From contig JAIVFH010000017.1 in the NCBI GenBank assembly GCA_025765595.1, positions 367,485 to 431,484 of the forward strand: a DNA stretch of 64,000 bases, in the 5' to 3' direction. The stretch comes from Obelidium mucronatum (taxonomy: Eukaryota; Chytridiomycota; Chytridiomycetes; Chytridiales; Chytriomycetaceae). Positions 1 through 12,578 of the stretch are shown here, piece after piece. Each line of letters starts with the position of its first letter. Position 1 is the first letter of the stretch. The notes under the pieces are model-generated. The model saw only the letters and a list, made by a program, of their open reading frames with translations, ran no database searches and was not told the DNA's origin. The position numbers were made by a program, and so were the translations under genes.

Positions 1-2494
1 CTGGTGTCGCTCAAGACAACGCCGGCGAGCGGCGAGCGGTGGGACGCGTATCTGTACGGCCATCCGTCGGGAAGGCGATACCGGTCGCCAAACGAGGTGG
101 GTGGGATCAACGCAACGGTTTAAAACAAACATCTGATGTTCGTCATCCTTGTTCTTGTATCAGTTTCTCCCGCATGTCAAGTGGATGGCTGCTGGTGACT
201 TGGATCGTGCTTGTCTGTGTAAATTCTGTGATGGCGTTCTTTTGAAGGACCCTACATCAGTCCAGTGGATTGAATATGAAGGAAAAGAAGAGGAACTGGA
301 CGAAGAAGAAGAAAATGGAGGAAAAGAAGGGACGAAAGAGCAGGAGGGTCAAGAACAAGAAGATGGCAGTAACTTGAGCACGAAAGACGAGACTTCCTTG
401 GAAGCCACCAGTCACATGAGTGCCAATCTTCAGCTAGGAATAGAACTTGCTGCGGCAGAAGAAGATAATGTTTCAATGCAAGAGGCCACCACACGTTTGG
501 GCTCTGAAGCGGATCCAATGTTTCCCTCTTTGCTTTCCATGGATTCGAATTTCACTGGCATTAATGCAATCATCAATGATACCCCACTGGCAACTATTGA
601 TCCCGCCCAACTATTTATGCCCCCAACAACAACTGGAGCTTCCCCCGACAAGGACTGGAATGGATCTGATTACGACTCTGAAAATGACGGATCATACGCT
701 ACATCCTCTGACAACAGTTCATCAGATGACGAAAAGTCCGACAGCTCAGGAAGTGATAATGATCTAGTTGATGATGATGATGACGATGATTCTGGAAATG
801 AACAGGAGCCAGAAGATCCTGAAACTAATGGCGACGAAAGTCAAGAAGATGACGAGATGGAGAAAGAATCCTTATTCCCAGATCTAGAAAACTTCAACAC
901 CAAATTTCGAAAGTCTCACCTCAAGAAAACGCAGAAATCATCATCAAGTTCATCAAACCTAATTATCTTGAATGCGCAAGAATTATCAAAATCGTACATT
1001 CCGTGTCGAAAGGGGGAGCCCGTGTGGTATCCATCCTCTCATTTGAACTTTCAACCCCCTCCAAAGGCCGGCAGTCGGTTCAACCAAGAAATGCCATTTG
1101 GCCCTGCCTTGTACTAAAAACACCTTCTTCGAACGACCAAACTGTTACCTTGATCCCTCTTCCACTTCCAACTCCATCAGAGCTCTCTCTCATGCTGGAT
1201 CCGTCTAATCTTGCATTACACTATCCACCCATCCTAGACCGATCCACTATAAAAACCAGCAAAACTCCTTCTCATTACACCCCCCACCCACACCAATGCC
1301 CCGTGTTTGGCCCTAGAAAGGTGCCCATCGCCCAACTTGTGCAATGGCGACTGATGGATGCCAACCCCCCAATTTGTAAAAGTAAATTCGTTGTGCACAG
1401 ATAATCAGTGGCAACGGAGATGGAACCGTGGAGTAATACAAGCCGTTGGCGTTAGTAGCTCTTGGGAGCCGATTCCCTCTTTCCCTGTGCACCAGCGTCC
1501 AGTTGTAACAGCACTTCTAACGAATCTGAAGGAGCAGCAGCAGCAGCAGCAACAACAACGACAACAATAGCAACGAGAGACGCCCTGGATGAACTGGGAA
1601 CCGTTTGGCGCGAGCTAGAAACAATCCGATGGGGTGCTGAAGTCATCACCGTCGGTGACATTGTCCACTGCGTCCTCCCATGTCCATTTACTTCCCAGAA
1701 CCTTCGTGGTGGCGGCGGTGCCGTTGAAAAGTTGAATTCAAGCAGTGTAGGGCAAGGAAAACACCGGTTAATGAAAGTCTCGCGGATCGTGTATCGTAGT
1801 CCAACGAGTTTAGAGCCGTTCAGAGATTCAGAATTGAGAATGCATGAAGACAAGAGGCGGAAAGTGGGCAGTGTTGATGATGGTGGTGGTGGTGGTGGTG
1901 GTGGTGAAGGAAGTGGTGGTGATGACTTTATCACAAAAGTTCTTTCTGGTAGACGCAAGTTGCCGAAAGTAATTGTTGAAGGGGATGTATATGCGTTTCG
2001 AGTGAACGTTGGGTGGATTCTTGTAGGCCGGAAAAGGTGTACAATGAAAAGAGTTGTGATTGGAAGGAGATTCGGCAGTGTCCCCACATGTAGACGGGAC
2101 ACCCCAACTTCCTAAAACAAACATGGAACTTGAAGAGGTTGGGGACGGATTTGGTCAAGTGGGTTTGGTTGTCGGGGAGGCAAGGAATGTATGGGATTCG
2201 TGGGTATCTTTCGATGGCAAGGGGGAAGACGAAGGCCAAGGGGGATTGGGGACGTTTGTAGAGGTGGTGAGAGGTTTGGAGAATCAAGTTGTTTGTTTCC
2301 CCAACATGGGGGATTTGTATGATTTTAATTACGAAGAGCAGTCAAGTGATGAAGGTGGGAATGAAGAAAACGAAGAGGAGGAGGAGGAGGATCTGGTGCT
2401 GGATCGTCGTAGTGTAAGAGTAACCGCCACTGAGGCAGCAAATCTTGAAAGTAGTGGGGATGATGATGACTATTTGACTGTTGAATTGGATTAG
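1..2494 (+). CDS. Clr2-like heterochromatin silencing protein (5' partial)
   Basis: The first ~100 bases encode GERWDAYLYGHPSGRRYRSP, which resembles the MBD-like core of Clr2, the fission yeast SHREC silencing subunit. An intron (about 102-167) joins it to FLPHVKWMAAGDLDRACLCK with a CxCKxC motif, as in the Clr2 N-terminal family. A long Asp/Glu/Ser-rich stretch follows. A BAH-like C-terminal part lies near 1620-2040 (IRWGAEVITVGDIVHC, then VIVEGDVYAFRV). The end is acidic and stops at 2492-2494. Likely role: chromatin-bound gene silencing in the nucleus. The gene runs off the left edge, so its start is missing. Frame changes near 1022-1074, 1380-1405, 1530-1580 and 2039-2093 are only partly explained by GT-AG introns, and the CAG/GCA repeat near 1532-1570 may hide an indel. 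Family assignment rests on remembered Clr2 motifs. Confidence 0.6.
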
Positions 2495-2597
2495 TACATA
2501 TGGGGCATATAAATTATCGTGTCGGCTATTCAATTGTTTCTTTTTGTCTTGCATTCTGGAAGCTTTGTACTTTGCGATTTGATTGAAATTGTCAAGT

Positions 2598-5270
2598 ATG
2601 TCAGAAGAATCAACCCCACAAGATCCTGTACTTTCGGCAATAGTCGCGGAAAAAGGCAGAAGAAATCAGCAGTAAGCTTAGATAGGCTGTAAATCATATC
2701 GATGTATTGATTTTTATCCCACACAAAGATGGGACGGGAATTGCACACATTTTTGATCCCAAGGAGCCAGTTCCGCCGCAGTCACAATATCCAATCCTCA
2801 AGAAGCCTAAAAAGCAACAAGGTGCAAATATTTCATTCTTGTTTTTTGTTACGCAAGACGCTGAGTAGCGTTTTTTCATTCAGATGCCGATCTGGATTCC
2901 ACGAGCCAACCTGAACATTGCAATACAGCCCCCGCCACAACCAACTCCAGCAGCAAAAATGATTATGCAAACACCTTTCGCAACAAGTTTAGGTTTTGTG
3001 AGCTCTACAGGAGTCTTGGACGATCCGGATTCTGGCCATCGACATCCCACATACCTACACTCTTCTGGAATGCATGGCCATCATCATCCAACACACAATG
3101 TAAAATTCAATTTATATATATTTCGTTTTCAATATCAATATTGCGGAGAGATTCCAACTAAACTGATGCATTCTCTTTGAAACAGAGAAAGATGACCTGC
3201 TGAGAGTATTTCATCGCCAACCTGCCCACCACCATCAATACCCAGCACTTGAAAACCAACTTCAAACACTTGCGATATCCCCGAAACTGGAAAAAAAGAA
3301 ACTCGAAGCAGCCTTGCAGAAGGAACAGGATGATACAGTTCCGCCAACGTCCTGTACCAGAAGTGAAATTTGATATTCCAAACGAGCGTAAAAAGCGACC
3401 TCAAACAGCGCCTGCCGCCATCAAAAGCTCAAATGTGAAAATGGCAGTTTACGCTGAAGACTATGATATGGTTCCCCATCATGTTAACCTACGACCCAGA
3501 TCAGAAAATCCAGTGAATATGAGACCTCAATCCGCCAGAGTCGCCACCAAGAAAGCAACATATGAGTATAGCGGTCCCATGAGCTCATATCAACTCATGA
3601 ATCCGTTTTTGGCGGCGGTGAGAGAGCCATCTGCAGTATCTCTTGCGGCTGCGGCGCCGCCGACGAATGTTCCGGATACTTATTATTCTCTGCGGGCGTC
3701 GAAACAGCCGACAGCGCCAGTGGCTCCGACAATTGTCAGGACTCAAACTGTAAGATCTAATTTGGATAGCTTTTCGATCGAAAAGGTGGCGCTAAGGAGG
3801 CTGCGCTTTGTTGTTGAAAATAATGAGTGTGATGTGGAGCATTTGTCGCTGGTTGATTTGATTGAGGCAGGGTAAGTGAACCATACCCCCTTTTGCAGCA
3901 AAGAACTTGTGTTTTTAAGAAAGTTGTTTTTATCTAGACAAGTCCCCGCACCAATTATTACTTCCTTCTTTGGAGCTGAATACGCTACCCCACACGACCT
4001 CCGCGTTCTCCTCCTCCAGTCCATTGACAAGGCCCGCCGAATCAGAAATCGGCGGAAAAAGATGGGTGCCAAAAGCCCATCTCCAGATCCAATTCTCCCC
4101 TCAGAGCACCCCATTCACGACCAACCACCTCCAAACAAAGGCCTCAGCGCCACATTCCACCATACCCATCCCCACTACAACTCTCCAGCCACCCCCATTG
4201 CCTCCTACAGCACATACACGACCCAATCATTTCCTCAACCCAACCTATGCAGTGCAACAACACCCTCTGAAATCGTGTCCCGAGACACAAGGTCCAACAA
4301 TTTTGGAAATGGCGACGCAAACAATCACGATTTCATTGAACCCGTTCCTCGAGTTCTTGAAGACAAACACGAAGTACAAGCACTCCTTATGCTGACACAT
4401 ACAACGAGTGATGCAGCCGCGAATATTTTTGTTGGTCAAGAAATGAAAATCGCAGCATCAGCAGCCGCTTCAGAAACGCCCAGGAAAACAGTGGGTTCTG
4501 TATCCGGAAGACAGAGCGTCATGAGTATGAGGTCAGTGGGAAGCGCGAAATCTAGGCACAGTAATGCTACTACTGCAGCAACAACGACTGCAAGTGGTCA
4601 CCGTCGCCGCATGACAAACTCTAGAGGAGACGTGGATTTACCAAGAGTCGGGTCGTTGAGTCAAGGTGGTCGGATCACGCCTGTGCCTGCGACTTGTATG
4701 CCCTCTCGAGCCTTGACGCCAACTGCCATGGTGATTGCCACGGATGCTTCCAAATCAGCGGTACTGAATGTGAAAGCCGTGCGTCGAGTGACGACTCCAA
4801 ATGAAATTTTGGATGTTTTGAGACAGGTGGAAGGACCGCAAACTGTTTTGAAGGGGGTTGTGGGAGAAGGGTGGGCGAAGGCGGGGAGTGGCAGTGGTGG
4901 AGGTCGCAGGAGGCGGCGAAATGGGGATGGAAAGTATGAAAATTTAGAGGATATTGTGCTTCGGAATATGGATTTGAGAGTCGAAGGCTCTGTAACGGGG
5001 AGGTCGAGTTTTGGAAGCAACAAAGGGACTAGTTTGAAGTCGGCCATGACTGGAGGTGCAAGTAGTAATGGCAGTTCCCGGAACAGCGTTAAAACAAAGA
5101 AGCAAGTGCGTCTTCTGGCAGAGGAGCCTTCAGGCGGGGAGCCCGATTTTATGGTGTCTCTAGATTTTTTGCCTCGGCCAAAGAACGATGCTTCCAGTGC
5201 CGTTAACGAACAGCATATGCTCCGGATAATTGAGAGAAGGAGGTCGCGATATCTCATTGCAGGTGTATGA
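2598..5270 (+). CDS. RPQxA-motif protein, possible flagellar role
   Basis: Multi-exon gene starting MSEESTPQDP at 2598. The exon from about 3186 is coiled-coil-like (LENQLQTLAISPKLEKKKLE). It is followed by RPQTAP and NMRPQSARV; such RPxSA/RPxTA motifs recur in ciliary proteins. A conserved-looking block, ALRRLRFVVENNECDVEHLS, leads into an intron at about 3873-3937. The last exon (3938-5270) begins with APIITSFFGAEYATPHDLRV and becomes Ser/Thr/Arg-rich and disordered. No named domain is recognised. Two frame problems are visible: the first exon does not join the exon at 2729 in phase, and near 3350 the frame moves by +1 (PPT then PVPEVKF, one extra base). The ciliary link is an inference from the motifs and from other flagellar genes in the window. 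Confidence 0.6.
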
Positions 5271-5567
5271 AAGTAATAAATATAGGAGAAGTCTGAAGTA
5301 AGGTTTTTGTATTGACACGTCCTTCCCATCCTTGAAACAGACGGTAGGAATTCACGTGGTTCGAAAGCCACTTTTCCATACGCCCATGATCAGCCTCCAT
5401 ATGAAGTGTAGTTGACTTAGATGAAGTGAATATCGATGATTGCACATTTCGTTCGAGTGTTGCAAAGCTGTCTTGACACCAAGTAAACAGTTACCAAAAA
5501 TTTTCTCTGCTGCAGTTTATATTACAATATTCGGCCGAACTATCATTATTTTTCACGTTATACGACT

Positions 5568-7328
5568 TCATAGTCCTTTCTTTGAGATTCTTGAAAGTGT
5601 AGTGACTGGTGTCCTATCGGGTGTCGCTGAATACGAGTTGCTTTGATTGGTGAACCATGCACCCATACGACCTTCATCAATTTCAGCGTTATCGATAAAC
5701 GATGAATCAACAAAAACCACTGTTTCCGCCGTTGGAAGTCTTGAGACGACATCCCGGCCAACCAGGTCTATGTTACCAAAGATGATATCTGCGTATCGAA
5801 TCAAAAACTCTCCACCCTCTTGAGCTTCGATAAAAACGCAAATTGCTAGGTTCTTTGGTGTCATTAAGCTTACCTCTGCATAGGAAGAAACTCTTTGGAG
5901 GTGCAAAACAAAGTAGGCAAATGTGTGGAGATGGTGGCGGGATGTGAATGTTGTTTGCAAGTGGCTGCGAATGTTGCGGACGGCGTGGGCAGATGGTTGT
6001 TCGTTGTTGGCATCTAAATAAGAATACATAGCGGGTTTGATTATTACTTGCCTGAAATTGCAAGAGATTCAGCCCTCACCGAGAGCGATTTGATCCAAAG
6101 GATCCCATAATTCGGTGGGTGTGAATCCTCCTTTGATGGAGCTGAAGAATTTTTTCAAGAGACTTGCTACAGTAGCTGCAGTTTCGTTGTCTAGATTGAC
6201 AGAAAACCCTGGTGTACCAAAAAGACCATCGCCATCCCATAAACCAACTCCACGCTTTGACTCCTCATAGGCCAATGAAATAACCGACTTTTCCATTGAC
6301 GATTTCGAACTCACTGCGCTTCGATCCAGAAAACTCGGTGGATTTTCGAGTTTCAATGCCATATTTGAACCATTCGCTGCAACAATCGAAGTATCGCTTG
6401 TATTTTGCTGTTCTGGTGCAGGTGCTACAACGCTGAGTTTCCTGCTCTCAGTGAGAGAAATACGTTTCTGTTGGACAGTAGCTGCTCTTTCCAAACTACG
6501 TGTAGACGCAGCACTGCTTCTTTTTGTTCTCACTTTCGAACTTCTGCCCAAAGATACGGTGGGAAAGTGGTTGGCATAGTGCGCCTCGAATCTTTGCAAC
6601 CAAGCCTTGACCCTTTTCACACTGCCTGGAACGCGATAAATTCCTTCAGTCTGAAGGAGGCACATCCGCTCGAGAAACTCTACGCATTGTATCACAATGT
6701 CCGGGATCCCGTTCTTTCCGGCTCTCGTGGCGGCCTCGAAAATTGTAGGCGTGACAGGTGGTTGGTTCATGTCTACTTTCTCCATATCCACGTCTAAACT
6801 GGAAGTATTTGACGTCTGCCGCGAAAGCGAAGAGAGTTGGTGGGTCAGTTGCTGGGTGAAAGACTGACGTCGTGAACGTGGATGGATCGTTTGCGAGAAG
6901 CTGGGTTCAAAGTCAATGGTCGGTGATTTCATTTCGTGAGAAGCCATAGTAGCTTCGTTAGTACTGGTGGGAGCTTCTTTTTCAGTCATTGAACTTCTGC
7001 GAAATGCTTTTGTAACAGTTTTTGCATGTGTGAGAACCGTGTGGAGGGCAGCTTGAACAAAACTTGGCGATCGCGACATCGCTTGTGGTGTGATTCCCTC
7101 TGGAGCCAAAAGATTGTCATTCGGGAGCTGTTGTACAGATTCTTCAATTGTTGGGAACTTGACATGATGTTGTTTGGTAGTGCTTGTGCGCGTTGCAACG
7201 TTCAACGAAAAGTCATCGGCAGCTTCAGTGTTCGGAGATGCCGACACTACGCATCCAGCAGCATCTCTTTTAGTGAGACTTGATCGTGGTGACCGAACTG
7301 CTCCTGAGTCCTGACATTTTGGATCCAA
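5568..7328 (-). CDS. RhoGAP domain protein 1
   Basis: Rho-family GTPase-activating protein. A Ser/Thr-rich N-terminal half precedes a split RhoGAP domain. IPDIVIQCVEFLERMCLLQ leads to the arginine-finger segment TEGIYRVPGS near 6620-6650, with Arg present. A low-complexity insert follows, then ISLAYEESKRGVGLWDGDG and ATVASLLKKFFSSIKGGFTP. After an intron (about 6025-6082) the domain ends with HHLHTFAYFVLHLQRVSSYA and TPKNLAICVF, keeping the conserved Asn. The protein finishes with an acidic/Ser tail. Expected action is switching off Rho/Rac/Cdc42 in polarity and cytoskeleton control. The upstream part of the reading frame has no in-frame ATG near 7328, so a further 5' exon is likely. A paralogue lies at 49.7-51.8 kb and shares the FGNxDLVGR C-terminal segment. 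Confidence 0.8.
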
Positions 7329-7401
7329 AATTAGGTTGCATTGGCGAAATTGAAAAACATTGAATCCAATGTCGGTTCATATTTTCATTGTTATTTAAAC
7401 C

Positions 7402-9015
7402 CTACAAACGAGTTCCACTAGGACCTGGCAACTGCTCGAAATCATCAGGAGTGCTTTGAGTTTCCGAGCTCTCAACCAGTTTTCCCTTCCCCTTCCCCTT
7501 CACATCCAAATTCTGCATGCTCGGAACAATTTCCGCAGTACTATCTGAACCAGGAGGTCCCGGAACAGCGCGGGTTTCATCAATTGGAGAACCGTATTCG
7601 CGTGAAAACCCACTCATTTCAAATTCAAACTCCTCCTTCCTCTTCCAAAAAGCCAATCTCGCCGAGTTGTACTGCTCAATCGCGTTATTCAGCAGCATAT
7701 TCGCACTCAAAAGTTTTTCCACCAGCAAAGGTTCCCTCACTTTAGGGATAAGGGCAACGATTCGGCATTGAATGTCGCAACATCGAAAGAAACCTTCTCG
7801 TGCAATTTCATTCTCGGAAATATCATGGCCGTCATTGTTTTGGTTCTCAACTGCAATGGTTTCGAGAAGCATGGTTGTGCATGACTCGGCAACTGAAAGG
7901 TCAAAAGCAATCCATTTTTGACGGTCTTGCAGAGAAACTTCAAAGATTTCAGGACTTTGGCGTCTAGGTTGCTGTTGTGGCTGCTGCTGCTGCCGTGCTT
8001 GCATGTGTGGTTGGCTTTGTAGTTGCTACTTCATTTGATCAGACAGACAATAGACACCTGAAGATAACTTACAGGAACATACAAAGGGGCATTTACGTCT
8101 TTGGATGGCAATGGCGGGACTGGTGCAGTTTGCACTGGTTGTACTCCTTGTGAATGAGATCTTGATCCCATGAACCCAGTTGTGGGCTTTCCACGCATGA
8201 TCCGCTCATAGGCTCCTGGGGGCAGTCTAGCAAGAGATGCGGCCGAAAACCTATATCCGCTTTGAAGCAGAGTTTCAAAGAAAGCACGAATCTCGGGCGC
8301 TGGTTTGACGTCGAATGTCAATATTGATACCTGATTTTATAGAGCATTTCACCCACGATCTTCAGTTGCCCGAGCCCAATTCGCGATCATTTCCAAACAT
8401 TGGCCACGGTTTTCAGGAGCAAGATCCTGCAAGGTATAGTCAGTGCAATAGTACTTTAAGTGCCCAGTGGAATCTTACCCTTCTTGCCAAGAAAGTTTCG
8501 AGAGCTTTCAAGTTATCTTTGGATGACATTTGAGAAACAAACGGTTTCTCGCAGTTCTTGTAAAATGTGTCCAACACCGTCAGAGTGTAATTGAGAGTGA
8601 CTGTTTGATACCACCAGTGAGATTGGTTGTAGAAGCACATCAAACTCGTTCAACGAAGGAAGCCATACCAGGATCAGCTGCTTCCAATCTGTATCTAATA
8701 GCCTTGATGGCTTGAACGCATCTGAATAGTTCAACAGACTTGATTAACTTGAAACAATCAAATCTGAAAACAAGACTTTCACCCTTCCAATGGAGTCCCA
8801 GTTTGATAATAGCCTTTAATAAGCTCGATAGTGGTAAAGACAGCGGGATAGTCCACCTCAGGTGCTGCTGGATTCGTGCAGATATCTATCAAAGCCCTCA
8901 GCCACACACACCCAGTCGCATGACTGCACTGTCCCTGTAACCCCTTACCGATGATTGTTGTTGCAATTTCGCCCTCTGGCCGGCTGTTTGCGTCCTTCTT
9001 GAACAGATTGAACAT
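7402..9015 (-). CDS. VHS-GAT trafficking adaptor A (Lsb5/TOM1-like)
   Basis: Start MFNLFKKDANSRPEGEIATT at 9015. Six or seven short exons give a VHS domain: DICTNPAAPEVDYPAVFTTI, AIKAIRYRLEAADP, then LTVLDTFYKNCEKPFVSQMS and ENRGQCLEMIANWARATEDR. After PPEIRAFFETLLQSGYRFSA comes a Gln-rich linker and a GAT-type helical bundle (about 7700-7960; RQKWIAFDLSVAESCTTMLL to LLNNAIEQYNSARLAF). The tail is Pro/Ser-rich. VHS-GAT proteins bind cargo, ubiquitin and clathrin at endosomes; in yeast Lsb5 also links to the actin/endocytic machinery. The gene is divergent from the next one, with 56 bp between starts. A close paralogue sits at 10.8-12.4 kb with the same exon layout. Confidence 0.75.
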
Positions 9016-9071
9016 TTCGCAGAGTTTCTCCAACTGAAACTAAAAGAAACGACTCACTGCTCAAACCTCGA
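9016..9071. promoter_or_regulatory. 56-bp divergent intergenic region
   Basis: The ATG of the VHS-GAT gene (minus, 9015) and that of the Ser-rich gene (plus, 9072) are separated by 56 bases, so both core promoters must share this space or overlap coding sequence. No TATA box is obvious. Confidence 0.5.
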
Positions 9072-9674
9072 ATGGACACGTCACCGCTTGCATTCTCGTG
9101 GCTTTCCGTTGGCGTTGCCGGCGCCCAGTCCGCTGCCCCACACGCCGCAGCCCAGTCCCACTCTGACTCTGATAGCGCAAGTGCCACACAGTCCCATTCC
9201 CACCAACTCCCACTCTCGCTCTCAACCTCGCCGCGCTTCACATTCGACCGCATCGGCGACTCGTCGAGCGTCGAGCCGTTCGAAGCAATCGACGCGGACG
9301 ACTTCTCGGAGGACGCAGCTTCAAGTCCAGGTGTGGATTCTCAGGTTTCCCCGCTGGCGCTACCGCTGCCAACCCCTGCAAATCCTCCGGCAGTGGACTC
9401 GTCCTCGCAGCTATTTGCTGAATCCACTGTTAGTTCTCCCTCGCGTCCAGTTGCTGAAGTCAGTATCTCCAAGGCCAACGAAAATATGCCCAAGTCATCC
9501 GAAAATGAAGGTGCAGCAAGTGGCAATAATAGTGACGACTGGTACGTTTGAATTCATATACTTTCAATGACTGTGTAATATTGAAGTTTCGCGAAGGATT
9601 TGGAAGTTGTTTGTGAATATGGGGAAGATTGGAGCGCTGAGTGTTTCTCTTGTTATCTTTACAAAGCTTGTTAG
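9072..9674 (+). CDS. Ser/Ala-rich protein with Cys-containing C-terminus, unknown
   Basis: Two-exon gene. Exon 1 (9072-9541) starts MDTSPLAFSWLSVGVAGAQS and is rich in Ser, Ala, Pro and Asp. A GT-AG intron (9542-9586, 45 bp) joins to a short exon ending at TAG 9672-9674. This gives the C-terminus CFAKDLEVVCEYGEDWSAEC followed by FSCYLYKAC, with five Cys in about 30 residues. The tail could bind metal or form disulphides, but no family is recognised. The alternative of reading straight through the donor site gives an early stop. Weakly supported beyond clean splice signals and coding-like composition. Confidence 0.5.
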
Positions 9675-9906
9675 GTAAGCTGTTTCATTGGCTTTTTGTT
9701 TTGTACTAATCTTTTTGACGGCAGGCGTCTGTATCGGACAGGGTGGTCATTCTTCCGTTCCATCTCCTGAGAAATTAGGCTTTAACCTAGCAATAAACTT
9801 TCTACCACAAAATTTCAAAATACATGTACCTGTCTTAAAGTTTGGTGCTATTCAAGACGTCTGATTTGTATAGGTTCATATTGTTTAATAACTTCTCCCT
9901 GACGAA

Positions 9907-9988
9907 GACAACGTGGCCGAGTGGTTAAGGCGACAGACTTGAAATCTGTTATCCTCTGGATGCGCAGGTTCGAACCCTGCCGTTGTCG
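9907..9988 (+). tRNA. tRNA-Ser(UGA), copy 1
   Basis: 82-nt cloverleaf with acceptor stem GACAACG/CGTTGTC and discriminator G. It has D-loop GTGGTTAAGG, anticodon TGA inside ACTTGAAAT, a long class II variable arm and T-arm GGTTCGAACCC. No intron. Identical copies lie at 40004-40085 (minus) and 63699-63780 (plus). Confidence 0.97.
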
Positions 9989-10047
9989 GTTTTCGTATTT
10001 GGAAGGTCGTGGCTGATTGATTATTTTTATCACTCACTTCTCGAGGA

Positions 10048-10701
10048 GTGAGTCTCTGCAAATTTTATTTTGAGGAGGAGGAGGAGGAAGCAAAAAAAAA
10101 ATCTTTTTGCATACCATCCACACGGACAGTCTCTTTTGAGGCTTCATCACCAACGGTTTCTGCCGTTTCAGCACGACGAAATGATGGTTCGGGGGCGGCT
10201 CCTGCTATATCGACTGTGATTCGAGCGTCTAAACGAACACAAGCAACTCAAATCGACACACATGTCCCAGATTCGAAGCGAAGTAAATCTCATACCCAAG
10301 CTACAAGTGGTACGCTCTTGAATTAACCTTCATGAGGTGCTCTAAGTCACAAGATGGTAACAGCTCCCGCCGATTCGGGTTCTGGACTGTGACCTGCTAT
10401 TTGTGTAAGGTCAATACTGGACTCTTGCAGTGTGAAACAACAAAGACAGGTTTCTCTTACAGTAGCAGAAGTACTTTCCAGTCATTGAGGACCTTAACTC
10501 GATCCAGCACTCTCGCATTGCAAAGCAGGCAATTCAATCAAACTCTAGACAAAGAACGTGAATAAAGGAATTCGCTTGCGACGTATTCCATCAGAAATAC
10601 TTTCCTTTACTCGGGTTGTATCTGAGACGATACATTATGGACTGTTACAAGAACGCGACACAGTTGTCGTGGTAATGTTGTGCCCAAAAAACTTTACGTG
10701 A
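10048..10701 (+). pseudogene. Possible degraded gene with conflicting frames
   Basis: Coding-like peptide stretches appear in different frames with no clean splice path. They are a Ser/Ala stretch with a basic NLS-like SKRSKSHTQ (10150-10325), RQVSLTVAEVLSS (about 10445-10490), VIEDLNSIQHSRIAKQAIQS (about 10487-10550) and NKGIRLRRIPSEILSFTRVV onward to TGA at 10699-10701. No ATG starts the first frame. The move near 10487 is +1; others would need a different shift. I recognise no family. It may be a relic or simply chance ORFs. Confidence 0.25.
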
Positions 10702-10848
10702 CCAAACCGTCATTACCCGCAACAAATAAAAAGAACAAGATTGAATTGAAATCATGTCATAAATCTCTTCTTTTTTTTTTTAATCTGTGTAAAGAGTGAG
10801 TGATCCCTAGGGAAACTCTGCATTCAGGAATGTAACAGCCAATGAAAA

Positions 10849-12365
10849 TTACTGATCAGCAAAAGGGTCCTCAGACTTGGCTTGATTTGCACCTGATCGA
10901 GAGCTATTGACTGGCGCCAAAGGAGCAGCAATTGGTTTTGAGTTTGAATTTTCAGCGTTCGTCGGAATGGCAGTCGCGGCAGCAATAGGTGGTGATGATG
11001 GAGGCACTTGGACCGAATCACTCACATCAATTAAAACCCCTGTGTTGGTGCCTGCCACAGGTCGAGCATTATGGTTGTTGTATAACTCCAAGGCAGCGAC
11101 AATCGCGCTGTTGGAAGTGATCAGCTTATCCAACAAATCAGATTCTTGAACCTTTTCAATGTGCCCGACGATTCTCCTTTGAATATCCAGGCAGCGGTTG
11201 TAAGATTCCTGAGAGCATAATGAGCGATGAACATCAATTTAAAAAGCCAACAATAAAAACATACAACTGCGATTTCGTTGGTCGTAATATCGACGCCAGG
11301 TTCAGCAAAACTGACTGTTTCAACCAACATGGAGACAGTGTTTTCGACCAAAGAGCAGTCATGGGCAACCCACTTTCTTCGTTCTTCTTCACTGACACTG
11401 GTAATATCTGGACGGGATTGCACCAAAGGAGTCTGAACAATTTGGGGGGCTGCATATACAATGCGAGTTCCAAGGGGCAACGCTGGTGCATAGGCGTTTG
11501 GCACCACCAGAACCGTTCCTTGTTGTGGATACACCAGATGTGTGGGGCGGAGCCTCTCCAAATCTTCAGGAGATATCTAATTGATTGTAACAGTTTCAAT
11601 ATCTTTCGAACTCTGTAACATAGTGCCGAACCTTTGCCAGAGCTTGAACGGAGAAGCGATATCCGGCACGAACAAGTGTTTCAAAGAATCGCTTCATCTC
11701 CGGGATATCGGAAGTATTAGCCCAGTCTGCAATCATTTCCAAACATTGACCACGGTTTTCAGCCGCAAGAGTCTGTTCACGTATTTAAATTCAAGTTCTC
11801 AGCTTGTGAAGTGTTTTCAAAAACAAAACTCAAACCGTTGTTTCCAAGAACTTTTGAAGATGCTTTAGGTTGTCGGAAGAAGCAACTTGTACTTGGAATG
11901 GTCGATCACAGTTCTTGTAACAGGTATTCAACAATGTCAACGTGTAGTTTACGACAACTGGCATTTCAGATTAGACCAAAAAACTAAGCTGTGTAATGAT
12001 TACGGCGACTCACTAGGACTGGTATCATCAAGTCTGAACCGAATCGCTTTCAACGCTTGCAAGGCTCTTTGGTAAAGCTCATTTAAAAAGGTTGTGATCT
12101 CATGCAGATCATGTTAAGCACACACACCCTTCATTCGGAGTGGAAGTGACATAGTACTTTTTGATCATTTCAATCACAGAAAAGACCCCCGGCCAGTCGA
12201 CTTCGGGAGATGCTGGGTTCGTAACAACATCTGATCGATTGTTGGAGTGGTCAGCTCCACAGTAGATTCTCTTCAGTCTCATATGGAAACAAAGGTCTCA
12301 CCAATGATGATTGAGGCGATTTCACCAGTTGGACGGCTGTTCTTGCCAAAGAGTTTGGAGAACAT
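10849..12365 (-). CDS. VHS-GAT trafficking adaptor B (Lsb5/TOM1-like)
   Basis: Paralogue of the 7.4-9.0 kb gene. Start MFSKLFGKNSRPTGEIASII at 12365. The VHS exons read DVVTNPASPEVDWPGVFSVI, ALQALKAIRFRLDDT, then the TLLNTCYKNC and VASSDNLKHLQKFLE region. EMKRFFETLVRAGYRFSVQA precedes a Pro/Val linker (11440-11560), and the GAT bundle follows (RRKWVAHDCSLVENTVSMLV). The C-terminus ends SEDPFADQ; the DPF tripeptide resembles motifs bound by clathrin adaptor ear domains. Same exon architecture as copy A, so the pair arose by duplication including introns. Role: endosomal or endocytic cargo sorting by family knowledge. Divergent from DNAI2, with a 213-bp gap. Confidence 0.75.
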
Positions 12366-12578
12366 GGTTTTTGTTTTGGGCACTCTATTTATTCCCATAT
12401 CACATCAATCAATATTACCATAAACTCAATAATCGCTTGCTTGAAAAATAAAGAGTTAGAAAAGTAAAAGAGGGACGCTGTTTCTTTCAACTGACAATTT
12501 TCCCTTTAATTCCCAACAAAAAACCCCCTCTGCCACCAGTCCTCAACAAAAATTAAAAGGATCGTACTAGCGTGAAAC

